Shown piece after piece: positions 45,896-57,585 of a DNA stretch of 64,000 nt. This DNA comes from Rutidosis leptorrhynchoides (taxonomy: Eukaryota > Streptophyta > Magnoliopsida > Asterales > Asteraceae): contig NC_092333.1 of assembly GCF_046630445.1 (NCBI RefSeq), positions 182,030,501 through 182,094,500 of the forward strand, in the 5' to 3' direction. Under the pieces are notes generated by a model. It ran no database searches. It saw nothing but the letters and a program-made list of their open reading frames with translations, and was not told the origin of the DNA. Position numbers and translations under genes: made by a program. Numbering within the stretch: position 1 is the stretch's first letter; every line of letters starts with the position of its first letter.

Positions 45896-46650
45896 ATAAC
45901 AAGTTTAGGGTGCCTAAATTTTTCAGTTCGCCGATTACCACCCTGTCTGCAAATCCATCTAACGAATTCTTGTCATCAACGTTGAACAACCGAACCTTGT
46001 CAAAGTCCCTTGATTTTTCCATTCATTCTTGTTTTTCAGCAATTTAAACCGTAGATCTTCATTTTCCCCACCACGTTCAACAACAGTAAATTTACGTTTT
46101 GTTTTCATGTTATTAACAGGATACGGCGTGTGACCGTATGCCTCATGTAAAGATGGAAAACCATCTTCTGCATTGACATCAAGCGAGTGTTTTTCATCAG
46201 TCTTCTTCTTAGGTGTCCATCGAAAACCCTTCGCACCGTTTTCAAACAAAGTAGTAGGTTTAGGTTTGTCTCTTGAAGTTGCTTTGAAGATTCTTATGGG
46301 TCTATCATGAAAACGAATGCCTCCAAGATCACGCAGAAATTGTGTTTCGTTTTGAACCCCATAAAATCTTGCAAAGGCGAATCTTCCACCATGTTTTAAT
46401 CTCCGTGCCTCCATGTAGATATCCCTGAGATCCCCGAACTTTCTGAATACACGCCACAAATCAGGAATGGACCAATTGTCAGTGAAGCTGAAGAACATGA
46501 AGGATGTCAAACGATGCCCAAAGAACCTTGTTTCTGATTGCCTGAAGCTACCCTCTACCTTATCTCGAAGCCCGTTTGTACTAGCCTTGTGAAACCTCAC
46601 CGGAAAAACTCTCAATCCTCACACTCTCTCTTACACACTCTCTCCCCATT
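45896..46650 (-). pseudogene. LINE ORF1-like fragment with RRM domain
   Basis: A minus-strand frame (46615 to 45959) of about 218 codons has an RNA-recognition-motif fold typical of plant LINE ORF1 proteins: FFSFTDNWSIPDLWRVFRKF, GDLRDIYMEARR, FAFARFYGV, LGGIRF. It has no ATG at its start and ends in a polar tail. Purine-rich (GA)n-like leader sequence lies at 46620-46650. No endonuclease or reverse transcriptase follows. The fragment butts against the CYP82 pseudogene at about 45895. ORF1 proteins bind LINE RNA. Confidence 0.65.
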
Positions 46651-46868
46651 GTAAAGCCGTTTTAATATTTGTTTATTCTTTTTATATCGTTTTAAAATAT
46701 ATTTTTTTATTAGTTATAAACCCATACATATTTGTATTCTTTTGACATCGTGATTTCGAGTTATAACTATCACGATGCGTAATCGTATGTCGATGGCTCG
46801 TAAATTACATCGTATACCATCATCGACATTACCAATTGAGAATCAGAACCTAAACATATTATGTTAAC

Positions 46869-47175
46869 TTTTTTTTTTTTACAGCTATTAGGATCATTCA
46901 GGGAGACTTAACCACCCAAGCGTTCATCTCCTACACAGTTATACCCGCCCCCCAACTGCGTGCTCAGGAGGAAACTCGCACCAATCCCATACCGGGTATG
47001 GACGGTAAAAACCCCCCTCCCCTTTACCTCCAACGTGATGCGAGAAATGTGTCATGGGTAGAACTTTTTATGGCAGAGATAAAATTGTGGGTTAATAGGT
47101 AGTCAACGGGGGTCGAACTCCTGACCTCCACTAAAGGAGGCAGGCCACCAACCGCTGGACCAATCTGATTAGCGA
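46869..47175 (-). mobile_element. tRNA-derived SINE, about 310 bp
   Basis: On the minus strand a pol III A-box-like TGGTCCAGCGGTTGG (near 47162-47148) is followed by a B-box-like GGAGTTCGACCCC (near 47120-47108). An unrelated body follows, then a terminal A12 run (T run 46869-46880 on the plus strand). The layout is that of a tRNA-related plant SINE. Target duplications are not clear. It lies between the two CYP82 copies. Confidence 0.72.
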
Positions 47176-47492
47176 TTGGGGGAAAAGTAAAATTAGTTTG
47201 AACGTTAGGGCTTTTGATTAAAATTAAAGATGCGCTATGCTTATTATGTATGGGGGCATGAAATATTTTCAAATATTTCATTATAATATGATCTAACGGT
47301 CCTAGTTATATCTTGTTTTTAAATCTAAGATTCCTTACTTTGACAGCTTTTGCTAAAAATGTTTTGCTAACTAACACTTTATTTACTATAATAATATATA
47401 AATAATACTAAGAGAGATATGTATATACCCATTCAATGAACCCTGAAGATCATAGGTCATCTGTCGTTGAATTATTGAAACAATATTCATAG
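47176..47492 (+). promoter_or_regulatory. Upstream region of the CYP82 gene
   Basis: A/T-rich, with no gene. A TATA-like ATATATAAATA lies near 47393-47403, 90-100 bp before the ATG, a reasonable core-promoter position. Nothing else specific is visible. Confidence 0.4.
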
Positions 47493-50013
47493 ATGACCAT
47501 GAATTTAGTTGTCCCACTCATGATAACTTTTATATCCATCATATTTGGCTTTATGTTCTTCACTCGTTGGGAAAAATATGGAGTTAAGAGCAAAAAAGCT
47601 CCTAAAGTTGCAGGTTCATGGCCAATACTCGGCCACTTGCCGCTTTTAGCAGGTAGTGATCAAGTTGTTCACAAATTATATGGATCCATGGCTGATAAAT
47701 ATGGACCAATTTTCTCCCTGAAACTTGGTGCCTCTCAAGCAATAGTTGTAAGCAATTCAGAGATGGCTAAAGAGTGCTTAACCACTAACGACAAAGTTTT
47801 CGCTAGCCGCCCAAAATCCATAGCATTTGAACTTATAAGCTACAACTTTGCTAATTCAGCACTTGGTCCTTATAATCAGTACTGGCGCGATATGCGAAAG
47901 ATTACTTCATTAATACTGGCGTCTCAACAACGTAGTAGCCATCAAATGCGCGTCTATAATGAAGTGACTTTGTTGTCTATGAGAGAGATGCATACGTCTT
48001 GGAAGAGTCGAAATAATGAAGGGTCTTCGGATCGAGTAAAGATTGATATGACACAGTGGTTTGATAACTTGATTGTGAACATGACACTAAGAATGATGTT
48101 TGGGAAACGATTTTTACTTGGCGAAAAAGGAGATCAATTTAAGATTTCTATTAGGAAATTTGAAGAGTTATTCGGTGCGGTTGTGCCGGCGGATGTGGTA
48201 TCTGGATTGAGGTGGTTAGATTTAGGAGGGTTGGAGAAAAAGATGAAGAAGACAGTGAAAGAGATGGATATTACAATGGACCGATTGTTAGATGAGCACA
48301 AACACAAAACGGTGGATGATAAAGATCAAGTCTTCATGACCGCGTTGTTATCACGTGTTAAAGATGAACTAAAAGAGGATACTCATGGCTTCTCCATGGA
48401 TACAATTGTGAAAGCAACATGCTTGGTAAGTAGAGTTTGAATTTTCATCAGTTCAGTTTTTGATATTTTTTTTTTTTTTTTTAATTTTTAGATTATTTTA
48501 AACGTAACTGAAAATTGAGTCAAAACCGACTTCAAATGAAATACTATATTTGAATTCGGTTTAGTTTCAGTTAAAAAGTAAAAAAAAAAAAATTATTCCT
48601 ATCAAAATAATTATTAATAATGAATTTTGAATACGACATTTGTTTTGAAATTGGTTTGAAGGATCGGTTAAATCGAAAACTGAATTCGTACTATTTTTTT
48701 CATTTTTGTTTAGTTTAATTTTCAAATTAAATAGTTTGAAATCAAATATTTAAGACTATTATCTGTGTCATCCCAGCTTATCTCATTTTCACATTAAAGA
48801 ATTGAATGAGTGGTCCAATTGAATTAAGAAATACTCCTCCGTCTCATTCCAATAGTTTACAGACAAAAAAACACGCAGTTTTAGAAAATTTCACTAACTT
48901 CATTTCTCCACCAATGAAATATCTTCTCTCTCCAGATCCACCAATGAAATATCTTCTTTTCTTTCTATTTATGAATGTGGACTATCAGAATGGGACAGCC
49001 TAAAATAGAATAACGTAGGAAGTATTAAAACCCAAACACGTCATTATTTACAGAAAAATCATTAAAGCATATGAATCATGTCTCAAATATAATAATTACT
49101 TTTGTCATCCCAGCTTATCTCATTTTTACATTAAAGAATTGAATGAGTGGTCGCTATTGAATGAAGAAATAATAGTAATTAAAACCTAAACTTGTACGTC
49201 ATAAATTACTAGAAAAATCATGAAAGCATATGAATTATGTCTCAAATTATATCCTAATATACTATTTCTAAAAGTTGCCTACTGGTACTCTTGGAGTTAC
49301 TGTTTCGTTTAATACTAATTACTTTAATATTAATAATTAATACGTATGTTATAAGATTCACAAAATTGTCTTTCTTTTAGTCAATTTTGACAGGAGCCAC
49401 CAACACAAGAACTTTCACTTTAATATGGGCTTTAGCTTTACTAGTTAACAACCCTCTTGTACTATTGAAAGCTCAACAAGAGATCGACAATCATGTTGGA
49501 AGAGATAGAAGAATTCACGAGTCCGATTTAAAGAACTTCGCCTACCTTCAAGCGATAATCAAAGAAACCATGCGACTTTATCCGGTTGCACCCCTTTCGC
49601 TTCCTCACGAGTCAACTGAAGACTGCATTGTAGGTGGTTACATTGTCCCTAAAAAAACACAACTATTTGTGAACATTTCCAAGATTCAAAATGATCCTCA
49701 AATGTGGACCGACCCGTCTGAGTTCAAACCCGAGAGATTCCTGACAGAAGAAAGCAAAATCAAAGTGAAAGATCAGTATATGAATTACCTTCCGTTTGGA
49801 TGTGGTAGACGAATGTGCCCTGGAGCTTCTGTAGCACTCGAATCTATGTTGTTAATACTAGCCAACATAATTCACGGATTCGAGTTCAATAATCTATCAA
49901 ACGAGCAAGTTGACATGACTGAAGCCCAAGAATGGCTAAGTCAAAAAGCCACTCCACTCGAGCTCCTTGTCGCACCACGACTATCGCCAGATTTGTATGG
50001 AGAGTTGGCTTAG
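47493..50013 (+). CDS. Cytochrome P450, CYP82 family, two exons, 521 aa
   Basis: Exon 1 is 47493-48425 (311 codons), the intron 48426-49380 (GTAAGT...TTTTAG, phase 0), exon 2 49381-50013. A membrane anchor (residues about 5-25) is followed by a Pro-rich hinge, the C-helix WRDMRKI (W131), the I-helix GATNTRT (316-322), ExxR KETMR (E373-R376), PERF (428-431) and heme loop FGCGRRMCPG with Cys457. Length and the KECLTTND, ASRPKS and C-terminal PLELLVAPRLSPDLYG patterns fit CYP82, an ER-bound monooxygenase family of specialised metabolism (flavonoids, homoterpenes, alkaloids). The substrate cannot be told. The oxygen-activation motif, normally (A/G)Gx(D/E)T(T/S), reads GATNTR, so the acid is Asn and the usual Gly is Ala. 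No stop or frameshift is seen. Confidence 0.92.
48767..49250 (+). repeat. Tandem duplication inside the CYP82 intron
   Basis: A segment of about 140 bp starting GTCATCCCAGCTTATCTCA occurs at 48767 and again at 49104. Both share ATTAAAGAATTGAATGAGTGG, split by a few changes afterwards, and end in CATATGAAT(C/T)ATGTCTCAAAT. The first copy is enlarged by a MITE; the second has no insertion at the matching place. Confidence 0.8.
48834..49022. mobile_element. Stowaway-like MITE in the CYP82 intron, about 189 bp
   Basis: It starts CTCCTCCGTCTCATTCC and ends ...ACGTAGGAAG, imperfect inverted ends of the CTCCCTCCGT Stowaway type, flanked by TA at 48832-48833 and 49023-49024. It has an internal direct repeat of CCACCAATGAAATATCTTCT. 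It would be moved by a mariner-type transposase supplied elsewhere. Confidence 0.7.
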
Positions 50014-50733
50014 GATCCATCTTCATGAATTTGCAGTTGTCCTCAGCTCTGTTTTGATATCATAAACAACTTTAATTACTATGTTATGTGTTCACCTATG
50101 TTATATGTGTTAAACTAGTGGTAAGCCTCGCGTTTCGCCGGATTTGTAAATTATCGATAATTTGCGTTTAGGTAGACGTTCTGTGAAAGTTTTAATAACT
50201 AGGTATATTTACATTATACACTTTTAATCAATTTTATAACAACTATCTCCAATGTGTGAACCTGAAATGACTATTCATAGATTACCCCTATTTGTGTGGT
50301 CCATTATAGTCAGCAGGGGCGAAGCGTGGATTTTGAATCAATGATGAAGCGTGGATTTTGAATCAATGATGGCACAAAATAATAACAGTAATATATCGAG
50401 TATAAAAAATTTAGATAACAAAAGTATGATTCAGTACGAACATACAATTTTTTTGCTTGCATTAATGAAAAGTTATAATGCATATATAATGTATAAATAA
50501 TGTAAACTAATCAAAATTAGACAACTAAAAAGTTCTTGTCCATTTGTTGTCATTCATTTTTGTTTTGTGTTGGTTTGTTGTTTGTTTAGTTTTTGAATGT
50601 TTGTTTCGTTATGAGTTGTTGAGTTGCTAGTTTTTAGCTCGTTTGTTATCTTAGGTTTATTTGATTATTACAATTTGATATTCAAAAATCAATATACATT
50701 TGGTCATATGATTTGGTCGTTGTGTAGTTTGCC
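50014..50733 (+). other. CYP82 3' flank, no gene seen
   Basis: A/T-rich intergenic DNA. It contains an exact 25-bp tandem duplication (50321-50345 and 50346-50370, GAAGCGTGGATTTTGAATCA...). No clear poly(A) signal or further gene is recognised. Confidence 0.5.
50321..50370. repeat. Exact 25-bp tandem duplication
   Basis: Two identical head-to-tail copies of the 25-mer beginning GAAGCGTGGATTTTG. Confidence 0.95.
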
Positions 50734-51617
50734 TTGTTAGTATACTCTTTCTCTGAGCGTGTTAATAACTCGAGCTGCGGTCTAGAAGGGAATTGGAGTT
50801 GGTCATCGAGAATCAGAGATAGATCATGCTCGGAACTTCAGGAGCTAGAAGCTTTGCTTTCTGCTGCCACTCACTTGTCTACTCTTTCTGATAGTTGGAA
50901 ATGGGACCTTAGTACTACAGGTAAGTTTTCGGTAAAAAAAACTTTCTTCGTTGTGCGATCATGTCATGCTTGGTTCTAACCTGGTATCTGGGTCGTTATC
51001 GAGCTGTTGGGTACCTTGTACCCCCAAAAAAGTAAATATTTTTATTTGGAAGTTATGCATGAAACGAATTCCAACTCTACGCAATTTGGAGTCTAGGGGT
51101 GTGGCACTATCTTCCGTTAGGTGCCCATTATGCAATAGAGTTGATGAAGATGTAGAACATTTATTTTCTAATTGCTCTATTTCGACTCCTATTTGGCGGG
51201 GCTTCATGAGCTGGTGGGGGATCACGAGCTCTTTACCTTTGGGTATTTCGAATATTATCAACTCCCCTTGTTTCGACTTGGGATCTGATGATTTGAACAC
51301 ACTTTGTGTTGCGACCCGATATGTGCTTTTATGGGCTATATGAAAATGGAGGAATAAGATTGCCCATGCTCAAGTGGATAAGAGAACAACGATCATAAAT
51401 CAAGACGTCCTTGGAGAGGTAAAAGTTTTATCGTATTTGTGGTTTCAAATAGAAAAGGTAAGCTAGCTAAAGACTTTGGTGTTTGGAGATCAAATTCGAG
51501 AGTATTGTGAACACTTTTGTAACTTAATTGGCGTTTTTTTTTTTTTGGTGTAATATCCTCAGTCCGCTACTTGTGGATTATGATATTGTAAAGTTTGTAT
51601 GGCGTTCTTACTAATAA
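50734..51617 (+). pseudogene. 3' end of a LINE: zinc-binding RT C-terminal domain and 3' UTR
   Basis: The coding relic reads SWKWDLSTTGKFSVKK, then, in another frame (shift near 50935 at an A8 run), TPKKVNIFIWKLCMKRIPT, RCPLCNRVDEDVEHLFSNC and PIWRGFMSWWG. This is the zinc-binding domain at the C end of plant LINE reverse transcriptases (zf-RVT). A TGA at 51341-51343 breaks WAI/KWRNKI. The T-rich 3' UTR (T14 near 51535) ends in TTCTTACTAATAA, where element G is inserted. The 5' part is missing, as usual for LINE insertions. Confidence 0.82.
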
Positions 51618-54600
51618 TGTAACGACTCTGGATTTTCCAACGTTTAATTATTAATAAATTATTATTAATGCTGGCTTTTTAATAAACATGTTCTTATACG
51701 TGTTACTTGTTACCGTATTTAACTTTTCATGATCCGACTTGTCTTTGTGACACACGTACTTTACACGAATAATATTTCGAATATTATTTACGTTCATGAT
51801 TAATTATTATTAATCATTTTTAATTAATGAATGTTAGTAGTTAATTACTTGGGCTTTGTTTATTTAATTTATTACTTACTTGGACTTGGGCCTTTATTAA
51901 TGTACATGGACTTGGAAGCCCACCCCACACACTTAATGGACTAGTTAGCCCATCATTAAGCTAATGAATTATTAAGATTAAGAACAAGGATTAATTAGTG
52001 TCATGAGGAATCTAGTTACATGCATACTTACACCTTATTCCCATGCCATTTAGCTTTAATACCACTTCAAGCATTCACCATCTCCCCATGCTAAAAAGTT
52101 GATACTTGACTTCCCCCATTTGGCCATATGACCGTCGGCCTATGTGTGGGTAAAGGGGAGTTCAATTTTTTTTTTTTTTTTTTTTTATTACTTAGTTACT
52201 TGTATTCACTTCATTCTTCACACACACAACTTACTTACATTTTCTCTCATCTTTTCTCTCAATTTTGTAAGTAACATGAACTATTTCTTCTTCTTTCTTT
52301 TCTTTAAAAACCGAATCATAAACACATCATCATCATCATCATTACTTGTTCTTTGTTGTTGTTTAATTACTTGTAGTTGTTTGTTGTTGTTAAAGATCAA
52401 GTTCTATAACTTGTATCTTCATGTAATCTTGGTTACTTCCATCTTTTCTTTGATGAAGAACCAAGAACAAGAATCTAAACTTTCTAGTTTATGGTTCTAC
52501 ACTTAAATGTTTTAAAGATTTAAAGTTCATAAGTTTCATAATCATACTTGTGTTCATGTTTTGTAGACTTAAATCCTAAGATCCAAACTTTGATTTAAAT
52601 CTTCCTAAGTATGAAACAAACATGAACATAATACTTGTACTTTAGTTTATTTCTTTCTTTTGTAAGTACTTTAAAGTTGTGATGTTGTTAATTTGGTCAA
52701 GTATTACTAGTTAATCTTGATCTCATATTTCTTGAAACTAAAAGTTAACTTTATAAGTTCAAGAACATGGAAGTGTAACTTTCTAGTTATAACTTCATAT
52801 ACTTGTGTTGGATCTAAGCTTCTATAGCTTATGGTCTTCTAAATTTGTTGTAAACAAGAGCTTATAAGCTTATATACATGTTACAAGTTGAAAATCTAAG
52901 TTTCATAACTTATGGTTTCATTAAAGTGTAGATCCAAGTTTTGTAACTTAGGATCTAACTTAAGAACATTAGATCTAGACTTTCTAGTCTAGAATCTTTA
53001 AGATCTAGCTAATATCAAAGTTCTAAAACTTATGATCTTGATTATTTAGTTTACTTTCAAGTTTGTAGCTTAATATTACTAGTAGAACTCATGTATGTGT
53101 CGGATCTAAGATCTTGATGTAACTTTGGTTCATCAAACTACATACAACTCTTAAGTGAGTTGTGCTACATATCTTATACTTACACTAATGTTATGATGGT
53201 CAAACCTTGTTAAGATGATGCAAACCCATCAACGAGTTGTACACTTGAAGCTATACGCATCAAGGATGAGAACCGTGATGAGCATCAAGCACCAAGAACC
53301 CACTGGAACACTTTTCTTACTGTTTTCTGGAAATGATCAAACCACCTGGGCTACTGGAAAGTAGATTTTCAGTTATTTTGGTTCGAGTAGATGATTTTCC
53401 GTTTAGACCTCGTCTTAATCCAAGTTACGGTTTAGGATCTATGGCCCTCTGAAAGTCACTACACCCTATTAACGTTGTGCTGAAATTTCTGACCTACTCG
53501 CACTTAAACCGTCACCACGGTCAAACGAAGACGAGTTTGGTTCTGGAAATTGGTCAGTACCTAGGGAACTCATATACGGAGCCATGTCCACTGGTCTCAC
53601 CTCATTTTAGTTTGTATAGAGGTCGTGGCGACTGAACGAAGTCAGCCTTTATTTCAAACCCTAGTCTTGACTTAAAACTTACTTTACACTTTTTGTTTAA
53701 TGATGAATGATGAATGATGATGGTACTTAAGACCTAATTTACATACTTTTAAACCTTTGGGAACGATTTACTGACTTAGTAACTTTTGACTTAGGTTGAG
53801 GACCTTTCGGACCAACTACTTGCTTACTATTTCCCGCGTACCGACTTTTACTACTTTCCACTGTGAGTTATAGCATCCCTTTTTACTTTAACTATTTTGG
53901 GAACTGAGAATACATGCGCATTTTACATTTTACATACTAGGCACGAGTACTTAAACTTTATATATGTGTGGGTTATACAATGGCATAAACTTTCCCCTTA
54001 GCTCGGTAACGTTTAGTCATTGGTCTTTGAACCGGTGAACGCGAATCTTAGATATGGATCCATAGGGTTTGAAATCCCCACTCGGGTTAGTAGCGCTAGA
54101 ATTTAACGGGTGTTTAATACTTCGTAAACTTACGCACTCGCCAAGTGTACTTTTAGGGGGTGTTATTTACGTTAAGTTAGTTACCAAGTGCCCACGGTTA
54201 TACATATACTTTTCATACTGTTTTGAAACGCTGTTGAAGCACCGAAATCTCGTGGCCTACCTTACATTACTGTTATACTTAAACTATAGCTCACCAACCT
54301 TTGTGTTGACGTTTTTAAGCATGTTTTTCTCAGGTGCTTAAGGTTTGCTTGCTTCCGCTGTACTAGGCATGCTTTGTAGACACCCGCTGTGCTTATTAGA
54401 GATGTCACCGCATGAAACGTTATTTTGCATTCAAACTATATTACGTTTGAAATGATGTATTTGTAACGACCTATGGGTCACGTACTATTATTGCTTGCTA
54501 TTCGAAGAAGCATACTTTTGGTTGTTGAACATTTGACGTTGGTTAAAACGTCACTTCATTTTATGAATGCAAACTTGTTGTTGATGATTCGTACACGATG

Positions 54601-54620
54601 GTTTTGTACGGGGCACCACA
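51618..54620 (+). repeat. 5' LTR of element G (about 3.0 kb)
   Basis: It starts TGTAACGACTCTGG and ends GGGGCACCACA; the final 2 bases are uncertain. It corresponds along its length to the A LTR, with a T18 run near 52169. No gene is present. Short frames (for example 54069-54341) recur in both LTR copies of the family but show no known domain. Confidence 0.87.
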
Positions 54621-54622
54621 TT

Positions 54623-54634
54623 TGGTATCAGAGC
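54623..54634 (+). promoter_or_regulatory. Primer-binding site of element G
   Basis: TGGTATCAGAGC, initiator Met tRNA type, within 5 bases of the LTR end. Confidence 0.9.
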
Positions 54635-54957
54635 ATTGGTTGTAGCGAATTAGGTTGCATTAGTGAGTCAAGACCCGATCGAGTAGGATTCACTAATAGG
54701 ACTAATCTACAACTTGCTAGTTTACTTGTTTCTACGGAACTTGTTGCATGCTGCTGCTTACTTTTACTGCTATATACCGTATGCTACTACATGATTTCAC
54801 TACTGCATGCTATTATCTGTTTTCGATTGCATGATACTTATCGTTATTGCCATGCTACTTACTGTTATAGATGATCTAGACTGTCGTATTTACTTTTCCT
54901 AATACGTGCTTGCTTTATGACTTTCTGACATGGAAAAAGTTATTTTTCCTTGTTCAG

Positions 54958-55821
54958 ATGTCGGATGTCCTGCCTGTTATTATTTTGGAGAGCGAATCAG
55001 ACTCATCCGCCACCTCGCCTGCCATTGTTGCCGATTCTCAGATCCCGTCATCGACACCCTCCAGTGACTATGGCTCTCCGTCCTCTGGAGCCAGTAGCCA
55101 TGCACCCGACCCAATGGTCACCACAGACGGAGCCGAGGACCTACAGGAGATTTCAGCTCCACTTGTCCTAGGACCCTCGGAGCCACAGCACCATTCCGGT
55201 GGTGCTGTGATTCCTGTGGAACTTGGGGAAGGTCCGTTCCGTAATGAGCATAACCATTGGTACCGACGCCTTCCTGATGGACGTCTCGTGCCGATCCCGC
55301 CTTTCAGATACCGACTGATGATAGCCGGCCGAGCAGAGCCACCCGTGCAGCCACCCTCAGCCGATTCATACGACCCATCATCCGCCGACTCATCATCCGA
55401 CGACTCATCCTCCGACGACTCCAGCGACGAGGATTCCGATGAGGACCCTGATGAGGCACCCGTGCAGCCACCCTCCACCCCGCCGAAGAAGCGGTATCGT
55501 TTCGATGGTACCGTTATTCCAGGAATTAACGGAGGTAGGTCGTTCGTTAACGCACATGGACTGAAGACTAGGGTTACCGCCTGTAAGCGGCTTGTGCCGT
55601 ACCCTGCTAATCCATTCATACGTAAGGCTCCCTGTTATGCAGCATCTACTTCTGGTGCTGGACCGTCTGCACCACCAGCTCCACCAGCATCATCTGCACC
55701 ACCAGCCTCTCCCTCTGTCGAGGAACTGACGAGGGAGGTGGATACCCTCCGTGCTCGGGTAACTGAGCTCGAGGACCAGGTATCCCACATGATGGATATC
55801 CTTTACCCACCGTCACCATAG
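54958..55821 (+). CDS. Extra ORF between primer site and gag (element G), 287 aa, unknown function
   Basis: ATG at 54958 directly follows TTGTTCAG, as in element A. The frame is intact. It shares all conserved blocks with the A copy (MSDV start, GEGPFRN, PDGRLVPIPPFRYR, DGTVIPG.NGG, KRLVPYPA, and a C-terminal heptad segment VEELTREVDTLRARVTEL ending PPSP). It also has the same layout of a Ser-rich N part, an acidic Ser/Asp tract (about residues 140-180) and an Ala-Pro tract. Differences are many but rarely in the blocks. It is unlike any standard retrotransposon protein I know. The coiled coil suggests self-association. Confidence 0.78.
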   Translation: MSDVLPVIILESESDSSATSPAIVADSQIPSSTPSSDYGSPSSGASSHAPDPMVTTDGAEDLQEISAPLVLGPSEPQHHSGGAVIPVELGEGPFRNEHNHWYRRLPDGRLVPIPPFRYRLMIAGRAEPPVQPPSADSYDPSSADSSSDDSSSDDSSDEDSDEDPDEAPVQPPSTPPKKRYRFDGTVIPGINGGRSFVNAHGLKTRVTACKRLVPYPANPFIRKAPCYAASTSGAGPSAPPAPPASSAPPASPSVEELTREVDTLRARVTELEDQVSHMMDILYPPSP

Positions 55822-56115
55822 GGATTTTGTATTAGATTTCTTTATGTAATCTCGTTTGTAATTTCATGTATTACTTATGTACTGTACGAACCTATGCGGA
55901 TGTATGCAACTTATTATTAATGAATGGAACTTTGTGTTGTTTAATTCTTGCACGGTGTTCTATTTACGTTACTGTATGACTTGGTGGTATCTGTATCTAG
56001 TTGCATTACTAAATTAACATGTGTTGTGTTGATTCCATGTTGGTTACCATATACTGTATTATTATAATTGAATACTGGATTTTGACTTGAGTTAAAATTT
56101 TTGTTTAGAACATCA

Positions 56116-57585
56116 ATGGCCAACGGAAGATCAACGCCTACAGCATCACAGATCGAAGAAATGATCACTGAACGAGTAGCCGCAGCTTTAGCGAAAATGA
56201 ACCCCCAAGCCCCAACAGTTAACCAGCCCATTCGTAATGGGTGTACTTATAAGGAATTCCAAAGCTGCAAGCCCCACAACTTTAGTGGTACTGAGGGGCC
56301 AGTTGGTCTCACTAGGTGGTTTGAGAAATTAGAATCGGTGTTCCGTGTAAGCAACTGCTCAGAGGTGAACAAAACCAAGTATGCCTCATGTACGCTGTCA
56401 GACGGCGCACTAACCTGGTGGAACACACTGGCTCAAGCAAAGGGTATTGATGAGGCGTATGCTACCCCATGGGAGGAATTAAAAGGGTCCATGATTGAGG
56501 AATATTGCCCCAGGACAGAGATACAGAAGATGGAAACTGAATTTTGGGGACTGAAAGTGGTAGGAAACGATCTTGATAGTTACAACCGTAGGTATCTGGA
56601 ATTAGCCCTGATGTGTCCTACCATGGTTACCCCGGAGTTTAAGCGTATGGAAAGGTACGTATGGGGACTTCCTAAGACCATTAAGGGAAATATCACCTCT
56701 TCAAAGCCAGCTGATGTCCCGGAAGCAATGCGCATGGCGCACAACTTAATGAACCAAATTATCGGTGATGAATCGGAAAAGGCAAAATCTGAATCGGGTA
56801 GTAGCGAGAAGCGTAAGTGGGACAACAACAAGGGGAGAGTCTATGATTAAAACCCGGCTAAGCGACATGAAGGTTTCAAGGGAAACGACCCCAATCCGAA
56901 CACCAACTCGAACCCCAACTACAAGGGTAGTCTGCCACAGTGCAAGAGGTGCTACAAGCACCATACCGGGTACTGTAATGTTGTCTGTGAAAAGTGCAAA
57001 AGGACCGGGCATATTGGCAAGGACTGCAAGATCACCACTATGACTGGGAAGCCGAACCCTACTGGACCGATAAAGTGCTATGAATGCGGACAGATGGGCC
57101 ATTTCAGAAATGTGTGTCCCAACAAGCGAAAGGATGGCGGACCACCGCGTGGTAGAGCTTTCAATGTAAATGTAAGGGATGTCCGTGAGAACCCCGACTT
57201 GGTCACAGGTATATTCACTATCAACAATCTATTAGCTTCTGTCCTATTTGATACTGGTGCCGATAGAAGTTATGTATGTAGACACTTTTGCTCTAAGATA
57301 AATTGGTCGTTAGTTCCTTTAAAGGAGAGTATGCTTGTTGAGGTAGCCAATGGTAAACTTGAGAAAGTTGACCAAATTAGCCGAGGAGCTATTATCAATA
57401 TAGTTGGTGTGGATTTCGAGATTGACTTGATACCCATTAAGTTGGGAAGCTTTGATGTTATTGTCGGTATGGACTGGTTGACCAAGATAAGGGCCGACAT
57501 TATCTGTGGAGATAAAGCTCTTCGTATACCACACGGAGATGGTGAGCCACTATTATTTATGGAGAGAGATGCAGCTCGAAACTGA
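56116..57585 (+). pseudogene. gag: Gag and protease of element G with stop and frameshift
   Basis: ATG at 56116 opens Gag (MANGRSTPTA, CTYKEFQSCKP, LTRWFEKLESVF). TAA at 56848-56850 interrupts it. The same frame continues through two zinc knuckles (CEKCKRTGHIGKDC, CYECGQMGHFRNVC) and the protease (SVLFDTGADRSYVC, near 57237). It closes at TGA 57583-57585. Pol follows in a different frame, so a one-base loss is likely near 57580. Confidence 0.87.

Noticed and set aside
50959-51300. 113-aa minus-strand frame
   Set aside because: Antisense of the LINE zinc-binding RT domain.
54473-54874. 133-aa frame across the G LTR end and primer site
   Set aside because: It spans the LTR boundary and primer-binding site and has no conserved counterpart of the same length in A.
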